Source of the DNA: Lenzites betulinus
Taxonomy: Eukaryota; Basidiomycota; Agaricomycetes; Polyporales; Polyporaceae
Length of the DNA: 64,000 nt
Assembly: GCA_022264855.1 (NCBI GenBank)
Contig: JABYQU010000077.1
Span: 1 to 64,000, forward strand
Reading direction: 5' to 3'
A program made the position numbers and the translations under genes. Position 1 is the stretch's first letter, and each line of letters opens with the position of its first letter. Positions 43,014-55,409 of this stretch are shown here, piece by piece. The notes beneath the pieces were generated by a model. That model saw only the letters and a list, made by a program, of their open reading frames with translations, was not told where the DNA came from and made no database searches.

Positions 43014-44576
43014 ATGCACTTTGGCGGAAGATTGGAATACCTTTCCGGGTGCTGGCGCTACACTCTTTTGCTCCTGACTCTCTGCGTTTTCCCCGTCACC
43101 TGGGCTGCTGTTGCAGCAGCAGCAGACCACACTAAATGCGCCAGTAGTCAGCTAGACTGGTATACCAGCGTAGTCGGCGAGACACCCTGTACTTCGTTGT
43201 CTCCACATGTCTTAGACAATACCTTACCTCGGCGTTTGTACAGGTAAAACATACGAGAGGCTGCGCCAGGTATGCAACGGAGACTGTGAGTATTCTAGAC
43301 ATATTTATATGTATACGACGTGGTCAAATTAACGAGAACACCCTCAGATCAAGTACCAAAGTTCGCGACCACCTTTCCGGGCGATATATGTAGCGACCAA
43401 GTTTGTACGTTGCGAGTTTGATCACCAGAGGCCTCTGTGGCTCATATCGCCTCAGCCGGGTGCTGTTGTAATACAGTTGCCTTCGCGCTCAGCATGCTTT
43501 GCATGAAGTACGTCGTCTGCGAGTGTCTGCGGTCAATGTCGTACGGCCGTGCTCATATCGCTCTCGCAGCTGCCAACAGGATCTCCTAGCGGGGAATCGG
43601 ACTGGGATAGACGCACGTGAGTTTGAACAAATAAGTCTACACATCGGGCTGGTGATTGAAGCTATGTCGAATGTTTTAAAGCCCCTGGGACTTATACCAG
43701 CTATCGGGGAGCGTGCGGCGCTGGAAACAGTCATTCGTAATGTCATATTCCTCTACAGTATATCGCATTACTGATCGCACACCAGGTTGGCATCCGATAT
43801 TCAACAAGCTGTGTGCAACGAGAATATCAGACTTGATGATTTTCTATACGGTGGTTGGGATGATGGGGCATGGTGCGCTCTACGATACGCCTCCACCGAA
43901 TCAAATCGGGCTGACCTTTTCTGACAGGTTCTAGTCAGTTCCTAATTCAACTTTGCGTCCGCTGCGTGCTCACAAAAGCCGTTCTATAGTGTTTGGACGA
44001 AAGAAAACGCCGAGCTCGAGCACGCGGCGCATAACAACAACACGTTCACCCGTTGCTCTGCACAAGCATCGCCCTCCGCGTCAACGTCTCAGGTCAGCTC
44101 TTATCTACTTTTCGCAAGCTCAGTATCCTTACACATCCACGGATGATACCCACAGTCGGGCGCGCTGGTGTCTTCTGCATCTAGTCTCTCGGTCGCCAGC
44201 CAAACCTCATCAAGCGTTCCGACAGGCCAAGCCGCCAGTGCACAGGGAGGATCGAAATTATCAACAGGGGCAAGTGCAGCCATCGGCGGGGTCATCGGCG
44301 CCAGCATTGTTATCCTGTCAGCCGGTATCGGTTTTTTCTTCTGGAGAAGGCGAAAGGCTCGGAATGCCCTAAAGTGTCCGAGCAATGTAGCCCGCCGGAG
44401 CTCAAACCCGTTTCAATACAGACCAGCCGGTCCGGAGTTCGTTACAACGCCGTATTTCGTCGATACAGATGCTCATGGTAAGGTAGGTGGTATACTCGAA
44501 TAAGCTCCGTATCTGATATGTCACTTCGTATCTAGGAGAGTTGGGTGGCGACATCAAACCTCGTCGCTTCGGGTGA
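43014..44576 (+). CDS. Cys-rich single-pass membrane protein, array member C
   Basis: Signal peptide region MHFGGRLEYLSGCWRYTLLL with a hydrophobic core, then the array ectodomain (CASSQLDWYTSVVGETPC, SGCCCNTVAFALSMLC, TYTSYRGACGAG, FLYGGWDDGAW). The micro-exon at 43928-43933 is GTTCTA. The Ser-rich stalk is short. Membrane helix AAIGGVIGASIVILSAGIGFFFW is followed by RRRKARN. The tail is short; I place its last intron so that the protein ends IKPRRFG at 44576, whereas reading through the intron would end at 44503. It lacks the PPxY segment of A and B, so its cytoplasmic partners probably differ. Confidence 0.75.
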
Positions 44577-45343
44577 CGATGCGCCTCATCTGAATTGACG
44601 ATGAATTTAAGGATATGTTCGGTCAAAATCCGTCCGCTCTTTTCATGTGCTTGTTCTTCCGGGGAATTGACTCTCCTGAAGATTTTCTTCGGAAAACAAT
44701 ACACTTGCCACCAGACTTTGCTGGCAGTTAAGGTTCACATATCTGACCACAGCTGTCAGCGCTCAAGAACCGGAGGGCTGACCTCCAGCGGTGATTGCAT
44801 CTATCCATTTAGCTTCTTGGAAGACGCCAACTGGGTTTATCGCCGGGGATGGTTGCTCGAGTTCTAATGCAGGAATCCGATGGTTGCGTTGAGTCACGCT
44901 GGCCGTACAGCAGCCAATGGTGTGGGCAAGAGTAAGCACGGTAAGCTCGCACTCTCTGATAAATAAGCCTGTGAATTGTTCGCTCATGTTCGCATTGTGC
45001 CACTTCGGAATTCTCAGGACCCGAAGCCCCAAGCAACGTACATGCTGGAGGTAGACGTTTGCAGTTCATCACAAGACGGCGCGACTGGTGCAACCAGGAA
45101 TAGTCGTCCATTGCGTGTTGTCCTCCGCGTCTATCCTTGGAGGGCTACCCACTGTGCGACAGTGCATGCCGCAGGCGCAGTTACGCTGTCAGACTGGCGC
45201 GCCTGTGCACGCAAGCGGTGCCCTTGCAACCCGAGTACGGCTTGTCAAGGGCATAGCCGGCATAAACCATCTTCCTCCCACCACGCTCGTCCTCGTCGTA
45301 TTCCTTCGTAACTTCATACCTCACAAGCTGAACGAAAGGGACC
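44577..45343. other. spacer between array members C and D
   Basis: No recognised gene; presumed 3' flank of C and promoter of D. Confidence 0.45.
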
Positions 45344-47138
45344 ATGAGTAAACTAGCACAGTGTGTCTGGCGCTGTGCATCCATATCATTCTTCATCTTC
45401 TTCGAGTTCGGCGGTGCGAAGGGTGAAGGTAATAGCTCGGAATCCGAGTGTCCGAGTGGCCATCTACTATGGTACATACAGTGCTTCAATGAAACCCCTT
45501 GTAAGCGTTTTATCGGATGTCGATGTCATAATAACGCAATGCATGCTTACGCGGGCGAACTTTCGCAGGTGACACTTACAAGAATCTTCGACAGACATGT
45601 GATCCAAATTGTGAGTCTATGGATCGACAAATGACCGCAAGCCGTCCGCGCATTAAGTATCGCAACACGTGGTAGATACACTTCCACCGGATAATTTTGT
45701 CGACCATTAAAGCGAGGATCTGTGTACTGATGCAGGTGTCTCAGGTATGACCGAGGTACCTGAAGCCCACCCCTGCTGACGGTTAGATTACCTGCGTTCG
45801 TAGAACAGTGCTGCTGTAACTCGGCTGCTTTCCAGCTGCATATGCTGTGTCTCAAGTAAGTTTGACATACAGCTTCATGCTCGTGTACTCTCTGACTGGC
45901 TGGCTTACGCAGCTGCCAAATTCCCCGCGAGAAACGGTCGGACCAGCCTGAAGAACCTCAGAACGCTAGTACGTTGTGGAGGCTGCCACATATACTCATC
46001 AGATGTGTGCTCATTGTCTGTCATTGCAGCGTGGACGGAATATACAGCTTACTTCAAACAGTGCCCTAATGGCTCCACCGAGGGAACGCCCCCGTGAGCA
46101 GTGGTACTCTGTGCCAATCCGAAGTAAGCTCATGAATAGATCAGTACATCACCGGCAGGAAATGCCAAACAGGTCATCGCGAGCATGCCGTTCCTCATGG
46201 ACCATCTCCCTTTCGAAAGTGGATGGTACGTGTTCCACATATTTCGGGATAATATGATTGTTTGAATACTCGCCATGGATACTAGGAGTTAGTAAGTCAT
46301 GCCTACGCTGAGGTCCTACGGGGACACCCAAGTATTGATACGACTGTAGTTTTGCGACCAAGGAGGCCGCTGGTGATTGTTCTGCCGATGCGAATAACAT
46401 TTCCTCGCCAACACCCTCGTCGACTCTTACCAATCCTGTGTCACTCCCTACTCATGCAACGTCTATTGTCACTGTGGTAAGCAATGTTCGCAGGTGTCGG
46501 AACGTGAATGTTTATGTTATTTCCTCAATCAGGAATCATTAACATCTACAGCTACATCTACGGGCTCGATTCTCGGCGATGATGCTCATCGAGCAGACGT
46601 CCAGTCTGTACCCCCCGGCGCAATCGCCGGGATAGTGGTTGCAGTAGTGGTGGTAATAGGCCTCCTGTCCGTCGGACTGTGGTACATGCGGAGACAGAGA
46701 CGCAAAGCGCAGGATGTGGTCGTTGGCCGTGAAATTGCTCAGATGACGGGCAACAGTGCGACTGTCCCAACGAGGAAAAGAGGTGAGGCTTGATCACCTT
46801 TTCACGTGGAGTGTAGACTCAGAGTCTTCGAATTTCATCGCTTAGGAGCGTACCTCTCGATGTCCTTTACTCCGCTGCTGATGCGCCGCCGTGCGAGCTC
46901 CTCTTCTGGAAGTGACACGCCGCCCCCGATTACCTTTCATCCCGACGCCATGGTACGACGGGTGTCCCCAATGCCATTCTCCGAGGTGGCGCATTCAGAG
47001 TCACTCCCAGGCTACGCTGCATGGGATGCGAAGCGGATCGATGAGAAGTTGATAGCGAGCAACCGCACGGATTTGCGTGTTCGTGAATCCATGGACGAGT
47101 CACCGAACCCGTTTCTGCCCATCCACCTTTGCGCTTAG
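45344..47138 (+). pseudogene. Cys-rich membrane protein, divergent and probably decaying member D
   Basis: The exon plan follows A-C: signal peptide region MSKLAQCVWRCASISFFIFFEF, then CPSGHLLWYIQCFNETPC, EQCCCNSAAFQLHMLC, TEYTAYFKQC, a 6-nt micro-exon (46286-46291), a Ser/Thr stalk, membrane helix AIAGIVVAVVVVIGLLSVGLW and basic RRQRRK. The long tail has LPGYAAWD where A and B have LPPAYRSW. Two problems stand out. An in-frame TAA lies in the third exon, after LPPDNFVDH near 45710, and the exon starting near 46162 joins its predecessor one base out of phase. One ectodomain cysteine (in A's KAVC) is missing. The downstream membrane and tail exons remain open. Unusual splicing could rescue it; otherwise it is a recent pseudogene. 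Confidence 0.5.
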
Positions 47139-50100
47139 GCTCGGAGACGTAGTGAGCATTGCTGCTGGTGGCCTCGTATTCAATGACTTTTTTCTTGGAA
47201 AATCTTGTGTATCATATTCGTACTATTTACGATCTGAGAACTCTCGTTGTGGCTTACGAACTACTATAATATTTCGACGAGGCCAGAGCCTGTCGCGCGC
47301 AAGACTCGTCGCAGCGCACGGTACGGTCACGGGACACAAGCAGACGCGTGTCGCGTTTGTTGACGCGTTGTTTGTTGCGCGTCTAACCACGCCTGGCCTC
47401 GCGGCGTCGGGCTCGTCTGCTCCTTGCTCTCGACGACGACACTCGCACTGGCCGACGCATGCTTCGCCCCGATACCGTGCAGACGGATACTCTCCTCCTT
47501 CGCTCTTTCGACGACCCTCATCGCTCCGGGTCCTTGTTCATGTGGCTACTGCTGTTCTGCCGCTTACCGACGCATCGCCTCCAGCCAATAATTTCCACTC
47601 TCTAACCCAGAGTGAGATCTAACCCTAAGTGCATATAGGATGTCCTCGTGTTCCTTCTATGCTCTGGGACGTCAACGCTATGGGAGTATATCGTGGTCGG
47701 GCAATGCCACATCTTTGTGCGGGGAGCGTGCGGTGGTCAGGTACGCACCTTTGCATCATGTGAATCTTGTGAGTCTGTGTCTCCTCTCTTGGCGTCCAAC
47801 TCTGGATTTTCTCTTGCTATGACCCTCTCGGACCTCTTCAACTGCTTCCCCGGCACGTGTCGCGCGTCTGGGTCAGTCGACTTGTGCTGAGCGCTACAAA
47901 CAGATCTCCGTTAGCGTCGCTTCGGGGCCCCGCCTTTCTCCAGTATGTCCGAGATGTGCTACGTACAGAGCACCGCTCTGCGTGTGCTTCGCACTACGGC
48001 TTGCAGCGAGCAAGAGGGAAAGTGACGTCAGCACGCGTGAGATCCGTCCTCAGTGGAAGTAGATCCCAGACAAACGCACTAGGGAAGCGTCGCGGTTCAT
48101 TTGAGCTTTTCTGAGGGGCGAGCTGGACACGCACACCAGGTTGGTCAACCGCTGGGAGAGCTGCGACAGGTTGGCTACGAACAGGCCTTCCCAGGTCCCC
48201 TTGCCTTCCATTGCTCCCCTCCATGATTCTATGATCGTTGCCTCCGACCCGCCGTCACAACTCTCGTCCCTCTCACGGCGTGCGTCACCACTCTCCGGAG
48301 TAGCCGAGTATACGTACAGAGCACAGGGCATCTTGAGTTCTTGACTCATTCGCGAGGGGTGTCCTCGGGACTGCAAGGTCCAGCGGGGCCACCTCTCAAC
48401 CCCGGTGATGTTTGCGCCGATTTTGGCTCGCCGCAGGGGGCTCTGCGCGTCGCGCTGTCTATTCTCAAGACGGCCGTCGCGCAGCGCAGGACCCTGGAAG
48501 CGCTGGTATGCGCAGCTAAATAGGCATGGCTTCGCGATGCTGAGGTGGCGAATAATGGAACGGGCTGTGGCCACATGAACATCAAGAGAACACACAGTTA
48601 GACGAATGGGGATGTTTAGATCCAACGGTTATGCAAGGGCAGGGTGCTCATGCGTGCGGGCTGCAACGTCCGTCGAGACTTGGTCTAGTCTGGGAGATAC
48701 GCACAGGGAGGAGCAGGTGCGGCGGTGGGCTCTGTGCCTTCTGTTCGTATAGTTCCTTCAAGTCTACTCGGCTGCCCCCAACTCCTGCCCTTCCAATACA
48801 GGAAGGCGGGCGCCGGCACCCGCTACGCCACCAACTCAGCTCTCACTACAATCTGCCCGCAGCTCGGAATTTGTGATGCGACCGCGCGCACTGCGTTGAC
48901 TCGTACCAGCACCCACTTGGATGCTATTGGGCCGCCCTAGGGACCTGCGAGCGTTCTCGTTATTCAGGCAAGCCGGCTACGACCCGTGTGGCGTGCACTC
49001 TCTATGGTCTCGTTTCTGTCCTTCCTATGCTCATCCTGGCACGAGAAAACCGATGCGCACAGGCATGGCAACATCCCACCCCTATTGACCCAGCGGCCTG
49101 ATACCGCCTCACTGTACTCTCCCCTCTCGTGGCGCATTGTTGCTCGGTGGCTTGCACCTCGACGTTAGACTCGGTCCTCCCTGCAGTAAAATTGCAGCTC
49201 CTTCGGGATGTTTCAATAGAGACTTGTTCTCGATGTTACTTGGGGAAAACGTGTCTTGCCTTTTGGGTGGGACGCGTGGGACAATGCAGTCAGTCGATGC
49301 GTGTAAGGCCCCCGGCGACGTTTGTCTGCGGGGGGCGTGAGGGGGCAGATGCAGGTGATGCGTAGGGCTGTTGGCGAGGGGGCGCGGTGAGCCTTGCGTC
49401 TCGTATGTAGCGGTGCCAGGTAAGCGTCACGTACATGAAGGCTGAACAGACTTGCGAGTGTGTTACGTGCATGGCGAGCAGGGCTCTGAGCGCGACCCTC
49501 TGGGTACGCGAGAGGATGTGAACGGGAGACCCTCAGGGTGAGTGTCCATGTCCAGGTGGTACGTTTCTCCAGGGCAATACGCGTAGTCTTTAGCCCCTTC
49601 GCGGGTGCACGCAAAGGAGGAGCTGTGCTTTGTGGTGGCGGAAACCTCTGCCTCGTGTGGAGGGAGTACGGGGAGCAGGAGTTGAGCGAATGGCGTGGTC
49701 GAATAGCCCCCGCGTATTGCGCGGGGCGGTGGCGGATGCGGGGGAATACGGTTAGACCAGCCGTGTTCGAGAGTATGCTGAGCAGGACAACGTGCGCCGA
49801 GCTTCCGCTCGGAGGATCTCTCCCGTTATCTTCATAATTTTTCACATCGTGTCGCCTTCGAGGTGACGTTGGGGAATTTTCGAGCAGCAGCGGTTCTTCA
49901 GTGCGGTGAGTGGAGTTGTATCATCTCAAAAACGTACTAAATCATGTATAGGGTGGCGAACGATGGTCTTAGTATGGAGGTAGATTGTTGTACATCTGCC
50001 CCTGCGAATACACCTGGATTATTGTTGACTTCATGATCACTGGGTACGGCGCCACAGCTGCCCGCATGTTGAGAAGCGCCCATGCAGCGCACAAACAGTG

Positions 50101-50524
50101 ACCATCTTCGCGGGGCTTGCTTTCCCCCCTCCGTCAAGTTGCAACGTGCCGACCTCACCAGTCAAAGACACCATATACTCAATTAGAACCGAATTATCTC
50201 GCACGCACACGAGGTGTGTTTCGTTCAATCTCGGTGACAATGTCGCCGATGTCTGATATCCTCATTTGATCAGTCAGATCGGGCACGCCGCCAAACATGG
50301 AATGCGATGACAACGATCGCATGCCAACTAGGGACCAGCTTGCAACTTTTATCGGTGTATTAGAAGAAAATGTCCTGAACGAAACAGTAAGGTGCGCTGC
50401 TTTGGAGGCTGGTATGTTTCGACACGTTAGATATTGATATTCTACTCCAGCACAGATGAAGTGAGCTGCTGCTAACAATATTGTCAATGGAGAGGTGGGA
50501 AGGGCTTGCTAACGCATCACTTAG
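47139..50524. other. 3.4-kb region without a recognised gene
   Basis: Several short stretches look coding-like but could not be joined into a gene. They include a + frame ending GALRVALSILKTAVAQRRTL near 48440-48523 and a - frame reading GLFVANLSQLSQRLTNLV near 48120-48200. A GC-rich hairpin (ccccgcg / cgcgggg) lies near 49710-49730. They may be remnants of a broken gene; I cannot name a family. Confidence 0.35.
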
Positions 50525-52111
50525 CTCGGCGCGATCAACAAATTACTCAAATCCAGCTCGCTTTTCATCCTGCGATCCACCAACGCTAGGCGTCCCATCA
50601 ATCGTCTCCCGCCGGAGACTCTCCGCATGATTTTTTGCGAGTCCGTACGGCTAACGGCTATTGGCAGCCTTATGTCGGGAAAGATAAAGGATGTTGGCTG
50701 GCGACATACACATTCAAGGGTATGCGACGTCCTGCGGCTCTCGCATGTTTGTCGCCGATGGTAGGAGGTCCTTACCCACTTTCCCGCCTTCTGGACGTCA
50801 ATCAGAGATACCCATCCCGCGGAAACGAAAATGTTTCTCGGTCGCTCAAAGGATCAGTCTCTCAAGGTCCTTGCCGCCGCCGAACGCCGCTCGGACTGGT
50901 TCTGGGACATCTGCATGGAGTACGGACTGTCGATCCAGGAGCTACACTGGGTATCGGGGAAAGGCAACGAGAGCGAGGTCGCCACCATCCCTACCTTGGA
51001 TATCAAGGCATCCAACGTGGAGCGCCTGTCGCTCAGCCGCGCCGCCAAAGACCAGGCCAGGTACAGCAGAAGCTCGGTACTTCGGGGCGCTACCACCAAG
51101 GTCAAGTTTCTGTCACTCAACAACATGAATTGGCTCCCTGCCAATCGTTTCCCGGCCCTCACTCATCTCACAATATCCGGGACGCTATCCATGCCCGATC
51201 TCCTTTCCTTCCTGCCCCATTGTCCCAACCTCCAGAGCCTTATCCTACGGAGCTGCCGTCTCGTAGATCGCCATGGTTTACACAATGGCGGCGCCCGTGT
51301 GCAGATGCCTCAGCTTAGGCGGCTATCGCTCGACTTGGAGCTCTGGGGGCCGCTAGAGGACTTATTATCTAACCTGGGGTTCAGTCGACCAGCAGCCGCA
51401 GTGGAGGTTGTGATCGGTGACCTTACCTCCCGGTCAGAGAGTGTGCTTGGAATGCACTTCCCAAACACTCTCTTGATCTCCGGTTTCTCCCATGGCGACT
51501 ACGCAGAGCAACCACTTACTCGTCTCTGCCTTAAGCAATCGCCGAGCCCTCGCAGATGGAGCTCCATTCTCGCCTTGAATGATGTCGGCGGGATATGTTC
51601 AAAGTTCCTGGGGCCCTTGGACCTACAGCACGCCACCATGGTGCAGCACAACGTCGCACTCAGCCACATCACCGAGTTATGGCTCGAGGGCGCGGACGAC
51701 ACGCTGTACCACCTGTTCTGCGCGCTTCGGAGACACATGACATCCCTGCGAACGCTGAACATCGTGCACTCCGAACGATCTCACCTCTCCCTGGCGTTGT
51801 GCCTCCACGTGCTGCGCCGCACGCAGACTCTCCGCGTCGTTTTCGGTCGAGCGGTGTACTCTCCCGACGACGGCGAGATGAGGTCTGTGATTCGTGAGCT
51901 GAGCAGGATGCGCGCGATGTCGGGGAAGGGGAGCAGGCTGATTTTGAGGGCGCCGACGTTTTTGCCGGAGTACTATGAGACGGCGGCGCCTAGCCTCGCT
52001 CGGAACTGGGACAGTGTAGAGGTTGAGGTGGATACTTCCGAGGACATCGGCATGGCGATACCTCCTCTGTGTCAGGCGGACTGGGAGTCCCCTCTGTGGG
52101 AGGGGTGGTGA
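50525..52111 (+). pseudogene. F-box/LRR-like gene with nonsense codon, tandem copy 1
   Basis: The exon starts after a ttag acceptor at 50524 and reads an F-box-like start (INRLPPETLRMIF) to LSHVCRRW. TAG at 50762-50764 then interrupts the same frame. The frame continues homologously to the tandem paralog (HFPAFWTSIRDTH against DFPYLWTSIRATH) to WEGW at 52111. The long C-terminal part has LRR-like units (LTHLTISGTLSMPDLLSFL, CPNLQSLILRSCRL). The 5' exon before 50525 was not found. A product starting at the ATG at 50831 would lack the F-box. Intact relatives would be possible SCF adaptors. Confidence 0.65.
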
Positions 52112-52595
52112 GCGTGGGACGGCGAGTTGTCGTGGTGAGTTGCGGATATATTGATCATCGTCTCGATGCGTACTCACATCATGTCCCAGACTCATACAGG
52201 TTATAGTGCCCGAGGCTGTAGACCAGTACATGTATGAATATGTGTGATCCTCATCGTGCCTACGTACTGGGCCGCCCGAGGTTTGACTGTGCTGAGCGCT
52301 ACTTAGCATTAGAGTAGGGACTGCTACTGACAAACGGCTCTGACGATAAATTGGACTTCACGACTATCGAGCACTATCAAAGCCAGCGACTTGGGCAAAG
52401 TAGTATATACAATACTATCTTTCGGGATCACTTGATCGCGCAGATGATACAAGTCGACAGGTCGAAGTAGGACCTCTAGATCGGCCGGCGCGTTGCCAGT
52501 ACTTTAGTACACGCCTGTCGTCTCTTCTTACAGCCACTACCTCCTCCATCGATTTCCTTGGCGCATCTACTCAACCACGCTTCAAATCTCAACAG
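52112..52595. other. spacer between tandem F-box/LRR-like genes
   Basis: No gene recognised; 3' flank of copy 1 and promoter of copy 2. Confidence 0.45.
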
Positions 52596-54409
52596 ATGAT
52601 GGCTACAGAGCTCTCCGAAACGATTCACGCTGTACAAACCCTGAGGTGAGATAGCCGTTCAAATTCACGTTCCAGTGCACTTAGAGTGCTATAGAACATT
52701 ACATCTTACTGACATTGCGCTCTCACAGCCTCTCAGATATCCAGGTCTGCTCCTTGGTTGTGTTTTACAATAGACGATCCACTCGCTCATTGAATCAAGC
52801 AAGGAGACGGGAAACCTGAGCCTTCATCAGATTCCGAGTCTCGTTGCGGTGTCAATCGTCTCCCCCCGAGATCCTTCGCATCATCTTCCTCCTCCTTCTC
52901 CGTCCGACCGATTTCAGCCCCATGCTATATTCGGTCGGGGATTTCGGGTGGACGCACAAGCATTTCCAGGTCGCCGACTCTATAACTCTGTCGCATGTAT
53001 GCCAGCGCTGGCGTGCGATCGCACTCGACTTTCCTTACCTTTGGACGTCGATACGTGCTACCCACGCCAAAGGAACGGAGGAGCTGTTCAGACGTGCGGA
53101 CGGCCTTTCTATTCAGCTCGTTGTCCAAGGGACCATACGTGGCTGGCTCAAGGACATCTGCGCCGAACGAGGCTCATCGATTAGCGAACTACACTGGTTT
53201 TCTACCCCTCTTGAATCTGGTGTCCGTGATATTATTGAATTGCCCATGGATGCTCCCAATGTGGAAAGGCTGTCGCTCTCCAGACATGCCAAAGATGCCT
53301 CGAGGTACCGAGCGTCGAGGACCGTACTCCAAAGGGCAACTAACAACGTGCGGTACTTGTCGTTGAACAACTTCGATTGGCTCCTAGCGAATCACTTCCC
53401 CGCAGTGACGCACGTCGTGTTATCGGGTGCGCTGGAGGTCCATAATCTCCTCAACTTCCTCCGCAACTGTCCACAACTCGAGACTCTGGTAATGCGGGAC
53501 TGCTCAATCTACGACCCGCCGCCTGGACCTCCGACGGTCCAAGACCACCTTCCTCGACTCCGGAGACTCTCAGTTCACGTAGGACGCTTCAACACCCTCG
53601 CAGCTGGCCTACGCTATGTTCCGTACGATCGTCTCAACTCCACGACCGAGATCATCATGGACAGTCGCAAAGTCGATCCTAATATGCGCTTCACGGGGTT
53701 CCATAACATGCTCGGTGCCGATGCGCCCATGGGACTTGCTAGCTCCATTTTACAACACCCCAACTACGCAGCCGAGCCGTATGCTCGCCTCTTCTTCAAA
53801 CAGAGCACCGCCGACCCAACACCGCGCAGATGCGCGCTGGCCCTCTTCAGCGACCGCGGGGGCGTCGCGTTCCGGAGCCTCTCTCCCCTGGACTTCGACT
53901 ACGTCTCCCTCTTCGGCGGCCCGGGCGAGCTGCACGCCGTCACGGAGCTCTGGATCGACGGCGTCGACAAGAGGATCATCCAGCTCTACATGATCATACA
54001 CCGCGACCTGCCCAACCTGCACACCGTGAACCTCGTGCACCCGGAGCGCGCGGAGGCAGGCCCGCTCGGGATGTTCATCACGAACATGCGCATGTCGGAG
54101 ATGGCATTGACGGAGGCTCCGCGCACCGTGCGCCTCATCTTCGGGAGCGGGAGGGTCGGCCTGGACCCCGGCGTGGACCAGGGCACGCGTGTTGTCTTAG
54201 GACTGGTCGGCGCGTTGTGGCCGCTTGGGGAGAAGACGTCGCGCTTGATATTGCGCGGAACGGAGTTCTCCCCGGAGTACTACTCGAGGCTGGTGCCGTT
54301 GATGGAACAGAGCTGGGAGTCGGTGGTGACCGAAGTGAGCGACGACGCGATCCCTCTGCCGCCTCAGGTTCAAGCAGACGTTGAGTTTCCACCATGGGAA
54401 GGATGGTGA
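52596..54409 (+). pseudogene. F-box/LRR-like gene, tandem copy 2, with apparent 1-base deletion
   Basis: Short 5' exons give MMATELSETIHAVQTLSLSDIQ, joining an exon that reads SDSESRCGVNRLPP in phase. From there the expected EILRIIFLLLLRPTDF is one frame over, because the C run at 52862-52867 has six Cs where seven would keep the frame seen in copy 1 (NRLPPE). After the run the frame is open to 54409: SHVCQRWRAIALDFPYLWTSI completes the F-box, LRR-like units follow (CPQLETLVMRDCSI), and the end is FPPWEGW, as in copy 1. A homopolymer assembly error is a real possibility, in which case this is an intact F-box/LRR-like protein. Confidence 0.6.
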
Positions 54410-55409
54410 TTAGGCGTTGTCGAGGTGTGTGGGTGCCGCAGCTTATATCCGAGAGCCTGACTCAGGCTGACATGTTTGGACCTAGACATGGACTGGGATT
54501 CACCGCGAAAAGAGTATAGGATGTATTACATTGTAACACGATAGCGTTTTCACTCAGCTTGTGCTTGCTGACTTACCTCGAGACTTTGATGGGCCAGTAC
54601 AGACAAGATTGGGTTGCGCTCAAGCGGCAGAACATAACAGTGAACAATGCACGAACTAGTCGTGTTCTAGTATTCTAGTTACCACAGGTAACGCCAAGAA
54701 TGCGAAGTAACCGTCAAGGATCTCGTCCAAAGACGCGAGATAGGAAGCGCAAGAATATCGGTACGTGATCGAAGGGTACGATGGACAAGGAAGGGAGAAT
54801 GGACATGTGTCGTAAGAGGGTGATTATACGGAGGGTGTGTGCTTAGGGTGAGTGCCGAACTGCATAGGGGAGTGGAGGGTGGAGGGAAGGGTGCTCATAG
54901 ACGAGTGATGGGTTTGTGTGGTGTACGAGTGTTATAAATATGTGGGGATTGCCAATGCCGATGCCAATGCGTGCGGATGCTGATGATTAGATGGGATATA
55001 CGATGTTTCGAGGGTCTGCAGTCATGGTCAGAGGGGGATATACGGGGAATGTATGGTATGCGATGGTAGTTCCGATGCGAATGCGAAGTCCAATCTTGGA
55101 TGTTGACGAGGAGTCTGTAGGTCATGATGTTGCGTAAGAATAGAGTTAAAAATGCTTGGAATGCGTCTGGGGATATTGGTCCGTATCCGGAACGTCCAAA
55201 GGGGTCGTGCAGCCCAACGAGCCGCGGCGTTGACCAGCATACCCTGACATGCATATGATGTTTTTTTTTGCAGGCCGTTGTTGAAACAGTGATGGACGGC
55301 GTTCTGTCGTGGGACGGTCAACAATGGCGTAGCGCTTCAGACGAGACGACTCACGGCGCACGAGTAACTTCGCTTTGATATCCTGCTCACGACGGTGGAA
55401 AGACGCTGT
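54410..55409. other. intergenic region
   Basis: About 1 kb between convergent genes; presumably 3' flanks. No recognised gene. It ends next to a T9 run near 55262. Confidence 0.45.

Noticed and set aside
49213..49845. 210-codon open frame on the - strand
   Set aside because: Arg/Pro/Thr-rich with no domain, signal or splice support; GC-rich sequence gives such frames by chance.
50761..50805. Possible 45-nt intron (gtagga..atcag) that would remove the TAG in F-box copy 1
   Set aside because: The segment encodes residues homologous to the paralog (FPAFWTSI), and joining its ends creates a new stop codon (TG + A).
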